Origin: Mytilus edulis
Taxonomy: Eukaryota; Mollusca; Bivalvia; Mytilida; Mytilidae
NCBI RefSeq assembly: GCF_963676685.1
Contig: NC_092355.1
Coordinates: 70,377,006-70,441,005 of the forward strand
Length of the DNA: 64,000 bases
Reading direction: 5' to 3'
The notes beneath the pieces are model-generated. The model worked only from the letters and a program-made list of their open reading frames with translations. It made no database searches and was not told where the DNA came from. Positions 33,657-45,429 of this stretch are shown here, piece by piece. The position numbers and the translations under genes were made by a program. Position 1 is the first letter of the stretch; each line of letters starts with the position of its first letter.

Positions 33657-36600
33657 ATGCCACGATACCTCAGGAACTCCCGTTACAACAGAATTTTTCT
33701 GCTGATTGGTATAGGAGCTCTTATCTTCATATCATTCCAATTATTGTCATTCAAAGTATTAAACTCATCTGCTCAAAAGAGGGCACAGAATGCCATCAAT
33801 GAGTTTGAGGATAATGACGATGACGAAGTCGATGATGATAGTGATTTAGATGAACCGTCACAATTCAACAAAAAGATGCAGAAAGAACAAAAAGCACCTG
33901 AACATTTAAATTTGGACCCAGTTGTTGATGTACGAGGTGTTAATCCAGACGATATTGATCTGTACCGTCCAAATAATGAGCAGATGTTTACTTGTCTACA
34001 ATCAAAGGTACAGTTACCATGGTTACTGTACTATTGATATTTTAAACATAAGCAACAGTGCATAATAAGACTCGAACAATGTCTAAAGACTGGTTGGTTT
34101 CAATATATATATATATATATACATGTTTCTTAGCATGTACATGATGTATGTTTGAAATTGTAATCATTATTGTAGTGTATCTTTGTATGCATGTTTTTTT
34201 TTGTGTACATGTTCCAAATTGATGAAAGATTAAATTGTTTACACTTGTGTTTTCAATTGAAATTCACTCATTTGGGCGATTGTTGATAAATCACTCTGAC
34301 TCTGGACTTTCTCATTCAATTTTCAATTAACCTGAATAGGTGTATATACCTGTAACATGGTAATAATTCAGATTGTTGTCACCCAAAATCACAAGAGATC
34401 ACTCTATCATGTCTATTTCACAGTGATTCACTCAAATACTGTCAAAGTGAAAGTCAAACCTTATCAGATAAGGAGTAGCATGGTAAATTACCTGTCACTT
34501 GCTTTCCGATCAATTTCTGTACATGTTTATTTATATCTAAATAAAACATTGTTTATTTAGTCATTTTACTTCATTTTAAATTGTAAAAGAGGGACGAAAT
34601 ATACCAAAGGGACAGTCAAACTCATAAATCTAAAACAAACTGACAACGCCATGGCTAAAAATGAAAAAGACAAACAGAAAAACAATAGTACACATGACAC
34701 AACATAGAAAACTAAAGAATAAACAACACGAACCCCAATGTTGATAAATTTACTTTTTATTTACAGAAAAAAATTCCTTTCAGTGAAGTAAATGATGACT
34801 ACTGTGACTGTGATGACAACACGGACGAACCAGGGACATCAGCCTGTGATGGAAAGTAAGACACATTATATGTATTTATTACATTGGTTGTAATGAATTA
34901 CATTGATTTCCTAGTTAAAAAAAAAAACGATAATTTCACATGTGAAATAAACGTGGTTATTTCACTCTCTGACGTCATACAAAAATAGGCGTTGTCAAGA
35001 AGTCGATAACAGCGGATCAAAACAAATTGTGAATGCGTAGAAAAAAGATATAGTTCCTAACACATGTAACATGTTTTACATAAAATTTCTTTAAAAAAAG
35101 CCATTTGCCAATGTAATAAAAAGAATAACTAATTAAAAAATTCAAATATCCAAAAATATCCAACTCATGACCGAACAACACTGATAATTTGTGAATTAAT
35201 GTGTTGTTCGGTCACTCGTTGAATATTTTTCTCTATTTGAATTCTTCGATTAGTTATTCTATAAATACATCTTCTTGATGAATGGACAGGAACATGAGGA
35301 AGGCTCAGGTTTATTTGCAAAACTATAATTTGAACTTTTTTTTTTATACTAGTTAGAACCAATTTGTAAATCAGTCTAATTACATGCTTTCATTTAAAAA
35401 AAAAGAAGAACACTCATACATGTACTAGTACATGTACATGAAGAAATGTAATTTAATTTTGGATAAACATATATGAGGTACAGAATGTGATGAAAAAAAC
35501 CCTCATGAACAACATGTAATTATTGGAGAAAACACATTACACTCATACATACAATAACATGTAAAAAATTTCAGTGGTTTGATATACAACTTTATATTGT
35601 AGGTTTTACTGTAAGAAACAGATCCCTCACCAAGCACTGATCGTTTTGCCTAGCAACAGAGTGAATGATGGGATATGTGATTGTTGTGATGGGAGTGATG
35701 AATGGAAGAAAACTCCACCACCAAATGGTGTTATACCTTGTATGTATAGCATTGTTTGATGAAAGTAGACATGCATGACATGTAGGGGAGGGTTGGCACC
35801 TCAAAAATGTTTAACCCACCACATTCTTTTAATGTGTGCTTGTCCCAAGTCAAGAGCCTGTAATTCAATGGTTTTTGTTAGTTTATCATATGTCTGTTTG
35901 TTTTATATGACCACAAAACTTTTTTTGTTATTTAATGCTATGATGTTGTCCTCTGTGATGTCTAAATACACATTTGGTTTCAAGGGAAGCCAAGACTGGG
36001 ATTGAGTTTGGGGGTAGTTACTCCATGGGTGGGTTAAAAAAAAAATTGAGGAATTTTTTTTCCTTAAAGTTTTCCATTTATCGATTGATTATTTCTGATT
36101 TATTTTTAAAAGCAAGAAATACTGATATGGAAGGAGATACACACCAAACCCAAACAAGATGTGTAAATATAAAGTTTTGTGCAACCAACAGTATTGCACA
36201 ATATCAAGAAATCGTCAATTGCACAGCATTGTTATTTGTATTTGACAATGGTAAATTCAGAATTGTTGAAATTCATGTCAAACTTATTCGATAAACAAAC
36301 ACAACAATGTACATGTATAACTAGCTTGGATGTTATTAATGTTGTTAAAAAAAAAAATTTCTATATATTAAACTATTAAATGTTTCATTTTGATTACTGT
36401 AAATTCAGAAATTATTGCAATGTTTTTATTATTGCGAAAAATGTGACAGGGTTATAATCGCAATAATTTAAAAAGCATTTTGAAGTATTGTACATAAATC
36501 AAATAGGATTTTTTTTCATGTCGCAAAAATTAAAATTGCATTACAGTCTAAAATGACAAAATCGCAATAATAAATGCACTCAATAATTTCTGAATTTACA

Positions 36601-39600
36601 GTATGTAGAATATATTTTCAATTTTCAGCTAACAGAGCAAAGTTATCAGTAAAATATGCTCCATGTGAAGACTTGTGTGATAAGTTGATCCAGACAAATA
36701 AAGAGGATGAGAAGATACAAATGATGGGAAAACGTCTACAATTACCTTATATCAAGGCTGCCAGGCATCTACCTCAGAAAAATGTAAGCACTCATACCCG
36801 TAGCTAGGAGGGGTTCGGACGAACCCCCCCTTGAAAACAAATAAGCACTGTTAAAGTCAACGTTCTGTTCTAGTTGTGACTGTTAAAGTCGAGTTCGTTG
36901 GTCCAAATAACCCCCCCTTGGAAATTCCTGGCTACGGGCCTGAGCACTGGTTAGTCCTTTAGGCAGTGTTCTCCCCAGGTATTTCAATAAGTATCCTGGT
37001 AAACAAGGAAATTTAAATACATGTACCATTTTGTTTCTTGAAATTATCCCATCACATCAATAACATAATCTACTGTGGATTCATTTATTTTCATGGATTT
37101 GCAAATCTCTGCATACAAAACCAATAGAAAATTTGTATTTTAATTTGAACATTTAAATTTGTTGTGAACCTGTAACCACGAAACCCACGGAAATTGGTAT
37201 CCAACAAATAATAATGAATCCACAGTATACGATAACCAAATTAGATAGCATCCTGTTAAAAGAAATATAGCATCACGTTAATTACCACGATGCTCAAAGG
37301 CCCTGGTAGAACACATCAATTACAAGACTTTAAGAAATTTGCATTCTCTCAAATACATGGAATATATAGTGACCCACAAAAACCATCAAAATTAGTATCT
37401 GCTGATTAAAACTCAATACACCATATTCTAAACAAATGTTCTATCACCCCTCCCCCCCCCCCCCAAAAAAAACCCCACTCAAAATACAACAAGAGAAAAA
37501 GAAAAGAAGAAATTAATTATCCCGATTTTACAAAGCTGTTGGAAGTAATTCATAGAAAAATCAATCAATTATTTGAAATATGTGGCTATCTTAGATATTT
37601 AAAGTGCTGTTTTCACACTACTCATCTATTGATATTTTTTTAATGAAAATTCATGCTATTTTATCCTTGAATATTGGGCATGATTACCATGGTAACAGCT
37701 ACATTCATATCTTTCAGGATTATGGACCAGACGGCATATTTTATAAACTCAGTCTAACATGCTTTAATTATAAAACCAAAGAGTATGAATACCAAGTTTG
37801 TCCTTTCCAAAAAATTACTCAGGATCATTTTCCAGGAACAGCATTTAGCCTTGGTAAAGTATCTACATGGACCAGTAGAAAAAATGGCCGATATCTGTTA
37901 CGTATGGAAGGTGGGGACACCCATCTCTGTCCTGATGGACTCGGAAGAATGTCTGTGGTAAGTTGAATATTGCAGATGAGTATGGGCCCCAAAAGCTAGG
38001 CAAAGTTTGGAGTAGGACATTAAAAAAAATAATGCACTATTTAACCATATATGTAACTCCATAAGGGGGGCTTTCCCTATTACCCTAAATCTGCCTCTGA
38101 TTTGTTATGGGTCATTGGTGTCCAAGTGGTCTATGCTATGTCTAATTCAATGTGTAAAATGTATATTGACTTTACTAAAAGTAAAGGTTTATATAAAAAA
38201 GAAAAAGTGGTATGATTGCCAATGAGATAACTCTCCACAAGAGACCAAAATAACACAGAAATTAACAACTATAGGTCACTGTATGGCCTTCAACAATGAA
38301 CAAAGCCTATACCGCATAGTCGCTTTCATATTTGAAATTAGGAGATGTGGTATGATCATGATAGGCAATGAAACAACTATATGAACAAACCAGAATTTCA
38401 AAGGCCAAGGATGTAAACCAGGTTTGGTCATTGCAAACTCAAGTTTGTTGCTGTATACTAGTACTGTAAACTCTGAAATTATTGGCAATGAGTGCATTTA
38501 TTATTGTGATTTTAGACTAAAATGGGATTTTTATATTTGCAATATACAGAAAAATCCTTTTTGATTTATATAAAAAAAAATCAAAATTTGATTTTATTAA
38601 ACGTAGAAATTTAAATATATTGATGATATGATTTATAACCCTGTCACATTTTTATACGACCGCAAACATTGAAATTTTTTGGTCGTATATTAGTATCACG
38701 TTGGCGTCGTCGTCGTCGTCCGAAGACATTTGGTTTTCGCACTCTAACTTTAGTAAAAGTAAATAGAAATCTATGAAATTTTAACACAAGGTATAAGACC
38801 ACAAAAGGAAGGTTGGGATTGACTTTGGGAGTTTTAGTCCCAACAGTTTAGGAATTAGGGGCCAAAGACAGGTCCCAAATAAGCATTTTTCTTGGTTTTT
38901 GCACAATAACTTTTATAGTATAAGTTAAATCTATGAAATTTTAACACAAGGTTTATGACCACAAAAGGAAGATTTGGATTGATTTTGGGAGTTTTTGTCC
39001 CAACGAATTAGGGACAAAAAGGGTCCAAAATTAAACTTTGTTTGATTTCATCAAAAAATTTATTATTGGGGTTCTTTGATATGCCAAATCTAACCGTGTA
39101 TTCAGATTCTTAATTTTTGGTCCTGTTTTCAAATTGGTCTACATTAAGATCCAAAGGTTCCAAAATTAAACTAAGTTTGATTTTAACAAAATTTGAATTC
39201 TTGGGCTTCTTTGATATGCTGAATCTAAACATGTACTTAGATTTTTGATTATGGGCCCAGTTTTCAAGTTAGTCCAAATGGGAGTCCAAAATTATTATAT
39301 TAAGTATTGTGCAATAGCAAGAAATTTTCAATTGCACAGTATTCTGCAATAGCAAGAAATCTTCAATTGCACAGTATTCTGCAATAGCAAGAAATCTTCA
39401 ATTGCACAGTATTGTGAAATAGCAAGAAATTTTCAATTACACAGTATTGTGAAACAACAAGAAATCTTTAATTGCACAGTATTGCGCAATAACAAGAAAT
39501 ATCTAATTGCACAATATTGCGCAATAGCAACAAATTTTCATTTGCACAGTTTTGCGCAATATCAAGAAATATTCAATTGCACAGTATTGTCCTGTTTTCA

Positions 39601-40397
39601 AATTGGTCTACATTAAGGTCCAAAGGGTCAAAAATTAAACTCTGTTTGATGTCAACAAAAATTGAATATATGAGGTTCTTCAATATGCTGAATCTAACCA
39701 TATATTTAGATTTTTGATATTTGGGCCTGATTATCAAATTGGTCCACATTGAGGTCTAAAGGGTCTAAAATTGAATATATTTTGATTTCATCAAAAATTG
39801 AATTCTTGGGGTTCTATGATATGCTGAATCTAACCATGTATTTAGATTTTGGATATTGGACCATAATAGGTAAATGTCTAATCTAAAATTTTTAAGTTTT
39901 TAAGTTTAAGTTCTTAGACCACATTCATTCTGTGTCAGAAACCTATGTTGTGTCAACTTTTTAATCACAATCCAAATTCAGAGCTGTATCAAGCTTAAAT
40001 GTTGTGTCCATACTTGCCCCAACTGTTCAGGGTTCGACCTCTGCGGTCTTATAAAGCTGCACCCTGTGGAGCATCTGGTTTGAAAATAATAAAAACATGC
40101 AATAATTTTTGAATTTAGAGTACTTTGGATTCATAATTATGTGTGGGATTCCAATTTCCATGAATTTCATGGGTACAGGTGTACTACCGTACTTATTTAA
40201 ATGTTCAAATGAATTGCAAATTTTTTATAGGCTTATATCCACTTCATATTTGAACTTTGGTTATACACAATATCCATGAATTATGTTTTTGTTTTTAGAT
40301 AACTTTTCTCTGTGGATTGAACGATCGTGTCATAAGTTTACAAGAAGATGAAAAATGTGTCTACGGCATCAAGTTCTCAACTCCAGCAGCATGCTGA
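33657..40397 (+). CDS. Membrane-anchored glucosidase II beta subunit-like protein (MRH domain), 356 aa, six exons
   Basis: Exons are 33657-34007, 34767-34855, 35603-35739, 36629-36783, 37718-37957 and 40299-40397. All are GT-AG and phases 0,2,1,0,0 close, giving 356 residues. Residues 13-32 are one hydrophobic segment after a basic N-terminus, so the protein is probably a type II signal anchor rather than secreted. An acidic run spans about 49-66. Two LDLa-like motifs follow: [19 protein letters not shown] (126-144) and [16 protein letters not shown] (166-181), close to the family's hallmark. The C-terminal part (245-356) is an MRH lectin domain. Gln279, Trp295, Arg321, Glu340 and Tyr346 sit where the mannose-binding residues lie, and the end TPAAC matches the family. 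Glucosidase II beta helps trim N-glycans in the ER. This copy is shorter (the long middle coiled coil is missing) and has no HDEL-type tail, so ER or Golgi anchoring through the N-terminal helix is inferred. It is related to but not the canonical PRKCSH. Confidence 0.9.
34585..34740 (-). repeat. Dispersed mussel-type repeat in intron 1
   Basis: AAGGGACAGTCAAACTCATA ... GAAAACTAAAGAATAAACAA is shared with 48730-48860. Non-coding, just upstream of exon 2. Confidence 0.6.
35780..35960 (+). repeat. Dispersed mussel-type repeat in intron 3
   Basis: CTTGTCCCAAGTCAAGAGCC and TGTAATTCAATGG match the family at 47640 and 55846. Open frames across it are not genes. Confidence 0.55.
36395..36603. mobile_element. 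MITE with TACTGTAAATTCAGAAATT ends, next to exon 4
   Basis: Left TACTGTAAATTCAGAAATTA and right TAATTTCTGAATTTACAGTA-type ends are perfect over more than 20 bases. It ends 25 bases before the exon-4 acceptor at 36629, so it lies in or near the branch-point zone. A second, interrupted copy is at 38461-40121. Confidence 0.85.
36792..36952. mobile_element. MITE with CCCGTAGC ends, 9 bases after the exon-4 donor
   Basis: ACCCGTAGCTAGGAGGGGTT and the right end CCTGGCTACGGGCCTGAG form inverted tips; CCCCCCTTG blocks are inside each end. It is inserted directly downstream of the donor at 36783/36784. Confidence 0.7.
37075..37230. mobile_element. MITE with TACTGTGGATTCATT ends
   Basis: CTACTGTGGATTCATTTATT and AATAATGAATCCACAGTA are inverted ends of about 20 bases. 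Related copies are at 42100-42258 and 44517-44735. Intron 4. Confidence 0.72.
38206..38330 (-). repeat. Dispersed mussel-type repeat in intron 5
   Basis: TGGTATGATTGCCAATGAGA ... GGCCTTCAACAATGAACAAA, same family as 27178. Non-coding. Confidence 0.6.
38461..40121. mobile_element. MITE (TACTGTAAACTCTGAAATT) split by a 1.4-kb nested element
   Basis: The MITE left end at 38461 and its right end (GAATTTAGAGTA) at about 40110-40121 match the family at 36395-36603. Its sequence CCTGTCACATTTTT|...AATAATAAAAAC is interrupted by 38654-40078. Confidence 0.8.
38654..40078. mobile_element. Dispersed 1.4-kb repeat, ATACGACCGC ... GGAGCATCTGGTT, with internal tandem array
   Basis: Starts with a hairpin ATACGACCGC...GGTCGTAT and a (CGT)n run, and ends CTGTGGAGCATCTGGTT. 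TTT on both sides may be a target duplication. At 39295-39590 it holds about eight units of roughly 36 bases (GCAATAGCAAGAAAT...CAATTGCACAGTATT). A related copy is at 46589-47515. No coding capacity. Confidence 0.8.
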
Positions 40398-40700
40398 GAT
40401 TAATATTATAAACTCATGTGCAAAAAGATGATGTTATATGTTTGCCAACCATATTGATCTCAGCCTGCAGTTTCAAGTGGCATTGAAGAATGGCATAACA
40501 TTGCATTATGCAAAGAGGTTGTGGGAAAATTCTCTATGATTTGACAGCAGAATTGACCTCGGTCTGCAGTCTCAGGTGGCATTGGAGAATGACATAAATG
40601 GCATTGTGCAAAGAGGTTGTGTAAAAATGTTATATGAATTGACAGCACAAAGATTTGATATAGCTTTAAAAGCAACTAAGTGGAGATAATTCATATAATT
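40398..40700 (+). other. Probable 3' UTR of the glucosidase II beta-like gene
   Basis: Contains a direct repeat, ATTGA(T/C)CTC(A/G)G(C/T)CTGCAGT ... GGCATTG(A/G)(A/G)GAATG(A/G)CATAA, at about 40451-40500 and 40550-40595. No clear poly(A) signal was assigned. Confidence 0.4.
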
Positions 40701-40842
40701 ATGCAAATATGCTTAAATTGAATATTTAGAATATGATTTGTTCTTTTTTGATATTTTGAAACCAATTTATTTTACTTATATACTTATTTTTCACATTAAG
40801 CCAATTCAAGCTGACATATTGATAATTTATTTTTGCCCTAAT

Positions 40843-41338
40843 ATGAGGCAGGCATTACCTGTAAATGGGGACGAAGTCTGTATGAATTATTTTTTTGTAA
40901 CTTAAATATTAATTTGTTTAAAAAAAAAAAGAAACGGAAATACCGTAACGTTTCCGATTTTGGTTCTCTTGTTAGGGATTTAGTTGTGACGTTATTTAAA
41001 TTATGACGTCATATGCAATGTAAACAAAGAAACGCTATCATCAGGTAACGTTTTTTCATATCAAGGAATTATTAAAAATGAAATTGGTATTGCGCGTTCC
41101 TTCCTATTTTATACTAGACTAATAAATATATATTTTACTCAAAGTTTCATACAAACGAGACCGGAAAAAGGAAGTGCATTGTACATTTCTGGGCAGGTCC
41201 AGGATTTCAAAACACGACAAAAAAAATTTGAACGATTTTGAGTTCATTAGTACAATGAAAAATTCGGGAAATTTTCCCGTATTTTTTTTTTTATTGAATT
41301 TTCTACTGTTATTGGGGACGGACTCTGTCCCCATATTA
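40843..41338. mobile_element. Second copy of the GGGGACGAAGTC-ended repeat
   Basis: Matches 31060-31750 without its internal duplication. It ends GTTATTGGGGACGGACTCTGTCCCCATAT, with an extra GGACTC in the tip. Confidence 0.78.
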
Positions 41339-41582
41339 GGCTCATTCATTGGCTGCCTATAGAAGTTATTGCCCTTAAATGAAGATTTATTTTGCTAATT
41401 AAGATATTTTGGATAATTTCAATATTTGACAGGTGAGCTATTCCAGCTATTGACATTCCTTTCAAATTGTACTGATACCCTGTCAAATTTAACCTTCGAT
41501 TATGTCTGTATGTGTAATTGTGTGAGAGTGAAAGAATTTGTGTTTGACGGAGCAGATGAAAATCTTTCAAATTTAAGATCAA

Positions 41583-42030
41583 TGTATATGTTGTGTACAA
41601 GATGTAAGTTTGTACAAATTATAATTTGTACAAGGTTTTTGTACAAGTTGTAAGTTTTTTGACACATATCTTTTTGCATCAGGTGGTACAGGTTTATCTT
41701 CTAAAATGTATCAGTTTACTGTCTTTAGTTCCAATTTATATACTTCAACCTAACATTAAGTGTTATTCTCATTGTCTTCAAACTGGAATCAAGGATACCT
41801 AAAGGTTTAAACTCTAATTTTATTTTTCTCCTTATATCAAAATCATATCCATAAAAAATCTTTTTGTGTTCTTATAACGTGTTTAGTATCAATGTTCAGA
41901 ATTAAACTGTATCATGTAAGAAGACTGTGTGTTTGCATCATCCATTTTTGTTAAGCAGTTCATAAAACACTGATAACTTGTACAAAAATTTGTACAACAT
42001 TACAACTTGTACACAACATATACATAATAT
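41583..42030. mobile_element. MITE with TTGTACAA-rich inverted ends
   Basis: Left TGTATATGTTGTGTACAAG and right CTTGTACACAACATATACA are inverted. Inside each tip are further TTGTACAAA palindromes (41612, 41625, 41638 and 41975-42000). Interior AT-rich, non-coding. Confidence 0.75.
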
Positions 42031-42099
42031 ATTTTTATATTTGTTTTTATATATAGTATTTGTGTGTTTGAATGTCTCTGAGACTTAAAACTGAATACT

Positions 42100-42258
42100 G
42101 TGGTTTGATTTATTTTCATAAATTGATGAAAAATTGTATTTTCGAGGATAAATATGTCTATGGTTTCATTGTTTTGCTGAAGTCTGCAATTGAGAATTTA
42201 AGTTAATGGGTTCCTATCATCCACAAAAGTCCCACAAATAATGAATCCACTACAGTAA
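42100..42258. mobile_element. MITE related to the TACTGTGGATTCATT family
   Basis: TACTGTGGTTTGATTTATTT at the left and AATAATGAATCCACTACAGTA-type sequence at the right. Non-coding. Confidence 0.55.
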
Positions 42259-42972
42259 GCAGTGCTTGTTACTTTAGATTATGTCTGTATGTGTAATTAT
42301 GTTAGAGATGTAGGTGAATATGAGAAAATGACATAGAGAGAGAGAAAGAGAGCAACTGTTGTAGTAAGATTATAAAATTCATATTGGGTTTGATCTGAAA
42401 ATATATAATGTACAGGCATTTATACAGACATGACAGAGAGTGCTTGAATAATTTTCATGTAGAAAACCATGAACTAGATTGTATAAACTAGATTATTTTT
42501 TTATAAATATTTCATCTTTGTTTTTGAATGGTTGTGATTTATCAGTGATTGTAATATGATGTGCTTCTTTCGCTTTGTAAACAACACTGTGATAAAATTC
42601 TTGATATATCTATACTTAGTGCAGACTCAGAGATATACATAATAATTGCTGTTACAATATACTTCCCACGTAAATCTACATGTATTGGAACCTATTTGCA
42701 GACCCTTTGCCGATTTTATTGTTTTAAAAAGTGCAATTAAAAAAGACAAATAACTTTTATTCTTATTATCATGCATTATAAAAAGAAGTAATGCACAAGA
42801 GCTTGGAGGAATCAACCAAATAAAAATAAAATAAAATTCCGCAAAGTCTATTAATCTTTTTGGCGCATTTAAGTTATTTCAAAACATGATGTCATACAAA
42901 TGAAACCTCTAAGTTGAAAGTTTTCTGTTACGTGAACCATCGGAATTCATATGATATTGTATTAAAACTGAT

Positions 42973-43960
42973 TTTTATACGCCCGTCAAAATTTTGACGG
43001 GACGTATTATGGTATAGAAATGTCTGGTCTCCGTCCGTCTGTCCGTCTGTCCAGCGTAAACATGTCGCACCGTAACTTGAGAACGACTTATCCAAATTTC
43101 ATGAAACTTAATATAGTTGTTTCTTATGATGGTCAAATGATCTGTATACTTTTTGGTGAAAATAAGATTTAAACTTTTTGAGTTACGGCACTTTGTAACT
43201 AAAACAGGGGCGTGTTTTTTTTCACATGTCGCACCGTATCTCAAAAACTTTTCTTGATTATTGCTTAAAACTTTACACACTTCTTAGTTATATTAATCTT
43301 AATATCTGTATATTTTTTGGTGATGATTCAAAATTTCATTTTTGAGTTTTTGAATATTTTGTAAAAAAGGGGGAGGGTTTTTTTACATGTCGCGCCGTAT
43401 CTCAAAAACAATTTATGATTATTGCTTAAAACTTTACACACTTCTTTGTTATATTAATCTAAAGATCTGTATACTTTTTGGTGATGATTCAAAATTTCAT
43501 TTTTGAGTTATTGAGTATTTTGTAAAAAAGGGGGAGGGTTTTTTTACATGTCGTGCCGTATCTCAAAAACCATTTATGATTATTGCTTTAAACTGTACAC
43601 ACTTCTTTATTATATTAATCTAAAGATCTGTATACTTTTTGGTGATGACTCAAAATTTTATTTTTGAGTTATTTAGTATTTTGTAAAAGAGGGGAGGGTT
43701 TTTTACATGTCGCGCCGTATCTCAAAAACAATTTATGATTATTGCTTGAAACTGTACACACTTCTTTGTTATACTAATTTAAAGATCTGTATACTTTTTG
43801 GTTTGATTCAAAATTTTATTTAAGTGATATTTGTAGAAAAAAACAGGGTGGGGGGGGGTAGGGGTTTCACATGTCCCGCCGTGTCTCAAAAACAATAAAG
43901 GTTATTGCTTAAAACTTCCTCAGAAATTATTTATGATTATTGCATAAAACTTCCACACAA
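42973..43960 (-). mobile_element. Tandem-array repeat beginning with CCCGTCAAAATTTTGACGGG palindrome
   Basis: Reverse-complement relative of 12023-12775. ACATGTCGC occurs at about 43060, 43224, 43384, 43546, 43708 and 43870, so the period is about 162 bases over five units. A run of GTCCGTCTGTCC words lies near the palindromic end. The 101-codon minus-strand open frame at 42975-43280 is part of it. Confidence 0.82.
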
Positions 43961-44330
43961 GACGTCGGGCGTATCATGCGCTCATGGCGCAGCTGTTTAT
44001 TGTTTTATTTTCTATTCTATTGCATTATTCGCATATTTACTCATTTCAGCAAGTCAACATGGCGGCTCCTTAGTTACGAAATGTCAACTTTGGATTTGAC
44101 GGAAGCTTACGAGAAAAACATGTAAATTAAAGATGGCAAATGTTGGGTTTGAGAATTAAAAGAATTAACAAGTTTTTTCTAGCAGTTATTCACGAAATAA
44201 CCTATGCAAGCTACATATTTATAAAGATATTTGAGCTTTATCTAACAGGGAGTAAAAAAGAACCGCCCCACACACAGCATACCCACCCTCGCTTTAGTTT
44301 TTTAATGACTGTATTTGTACTATTAGAATC

Positions 44331-44492
44331 GAAATAATTCATGGAAGCAATAGATTGTTGGAAATTTACACATGGCCTGGGCCGTGATATTCGTTAATTT
44401 TATCCCTTGCTAACGCTCAGGATAAAATTCCAATATCACGGCCCAGGCTATGTGTAAATTTCCAACAATCTATGGCTTCCATGAATTATTTC
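44331..44492. mobile_element. Foldback palindrome, 162 bp
   Basis: GAAATAATTCATGGAAGC ... GCTTCCATGAATTATTTC with arms of about 78 bases, nearly perfect through ATTGTTGGAAATTTACACAT and CCTGGGCCGTGATATT. The loop is about 10 bases. Confidence 0.88.
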
Positions 44493-44516
44493 TTATTTAA
44501 CTTTTCATAAATTCAA

Positions 44517-44735
44517 CTACTGCTGACTCATTTATTTTCATGTGTATCTTTTTTTGGCGGAATGAGATATAAATGTATTCTTTAATAAATACTTGATTTC
44601 AAGGTTTTGCCAAAGACAGCATACAGGCTAATAGGAAATTTGAACTTAATTGGACACTTAAATGTGTGGTTTATGTACATGTAAACTTATTAAATCCACA
44701 AAAATGGTTCCCCATGAATAATAATGCATCCACAG
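44517..44735. mobile_element. MITE related to the TACTGTGGATTCATT family
   Basis: CTACTGCTGACTCATTTATT left and AATAATGCATCCACAGTG right. Diverged inverted ends, non-coding. Confidence 0.5.
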
Positions 44736-44840
44736 TGAAATGGTTTTTTTTTATAACTATTACAAGACAGATTTTTATAAATAGATTATTAAATATTTGT
44801 TTACCAGGATTGTTATTTTGACTTGTACATTCAGACATGC

Positions 44841-44995
44841 TATATACTTAAGAATTGAATGCTTGTTTTTGTAACTTCATTGGGGTGTAAAAGCGTTGAC
44901 CAAAGTACATTTCCGCGCTTCATTCTAAAAATGTCCGCACGGTCAACGCTTTTACAACCCTATGAAGTTATAAAAAGAAGCATTCAATACTTATA
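44841..44995. mobile_element. Foldback palindrome around GTAAAAGCGTTGACC
   Basis: Arms of about 60 bases (ATTGAATGCTT...AACTTCAT...TGTAAAAGCGTTGACC and reverse complement) surround a loop with TTCCGCGCTTC. Non-coding. Confidence 0.85.
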
Positions 44996-45429
44996 ATTAC
45001 ATTTTTTAGCTTTGATCATGAAAACACAAATTTTATAATTTTTTTATTTAATTCACATGTGCACTTTATTGCAGGACCATGTGTCATTATGAATGATAAG
45101 TTTTATTGAGTAATGCAATTGCTAAAGAAATAACAACAAACATGTGATGTGCAGTTAGCCAATCAGAATAAAGTATTATAATGAACCATACATCTAATGT
45201 AATTATTTGTGTATAATATTTCAAGGTGTTTTTGGTGCATTATATTTTATCATTTTACATTTATTATATTTTTCGTGTTATCAGTGTCAGGTGGACAGAG
45301 AAGATATTAAGGTTATACATGTATGTGATCATTTCTGTCGAAACGAACTGGAATAAAAATATGAAACTAGTTTTGTTTAATTTAGATTGATAAAATATGT
45401 TGAAATATAGCATCTTGAGGTTGGAGAAG

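Noticed and set aside
40028-40050. GGTTCGACC resembling a tRNA/SINE B box
   Set aside because: No A box at the right distance and no cloverleaf; it is part of the end of the 1.4-kb dispersed repeat.
42975-43280. 101-codon minus-strand frame
   Set aside because: Lies in the tandem-array repeat with the CCCGTCAAAATTTTGACGGG palindrome; GTCCGTCTGTCC words give the apparent protein.
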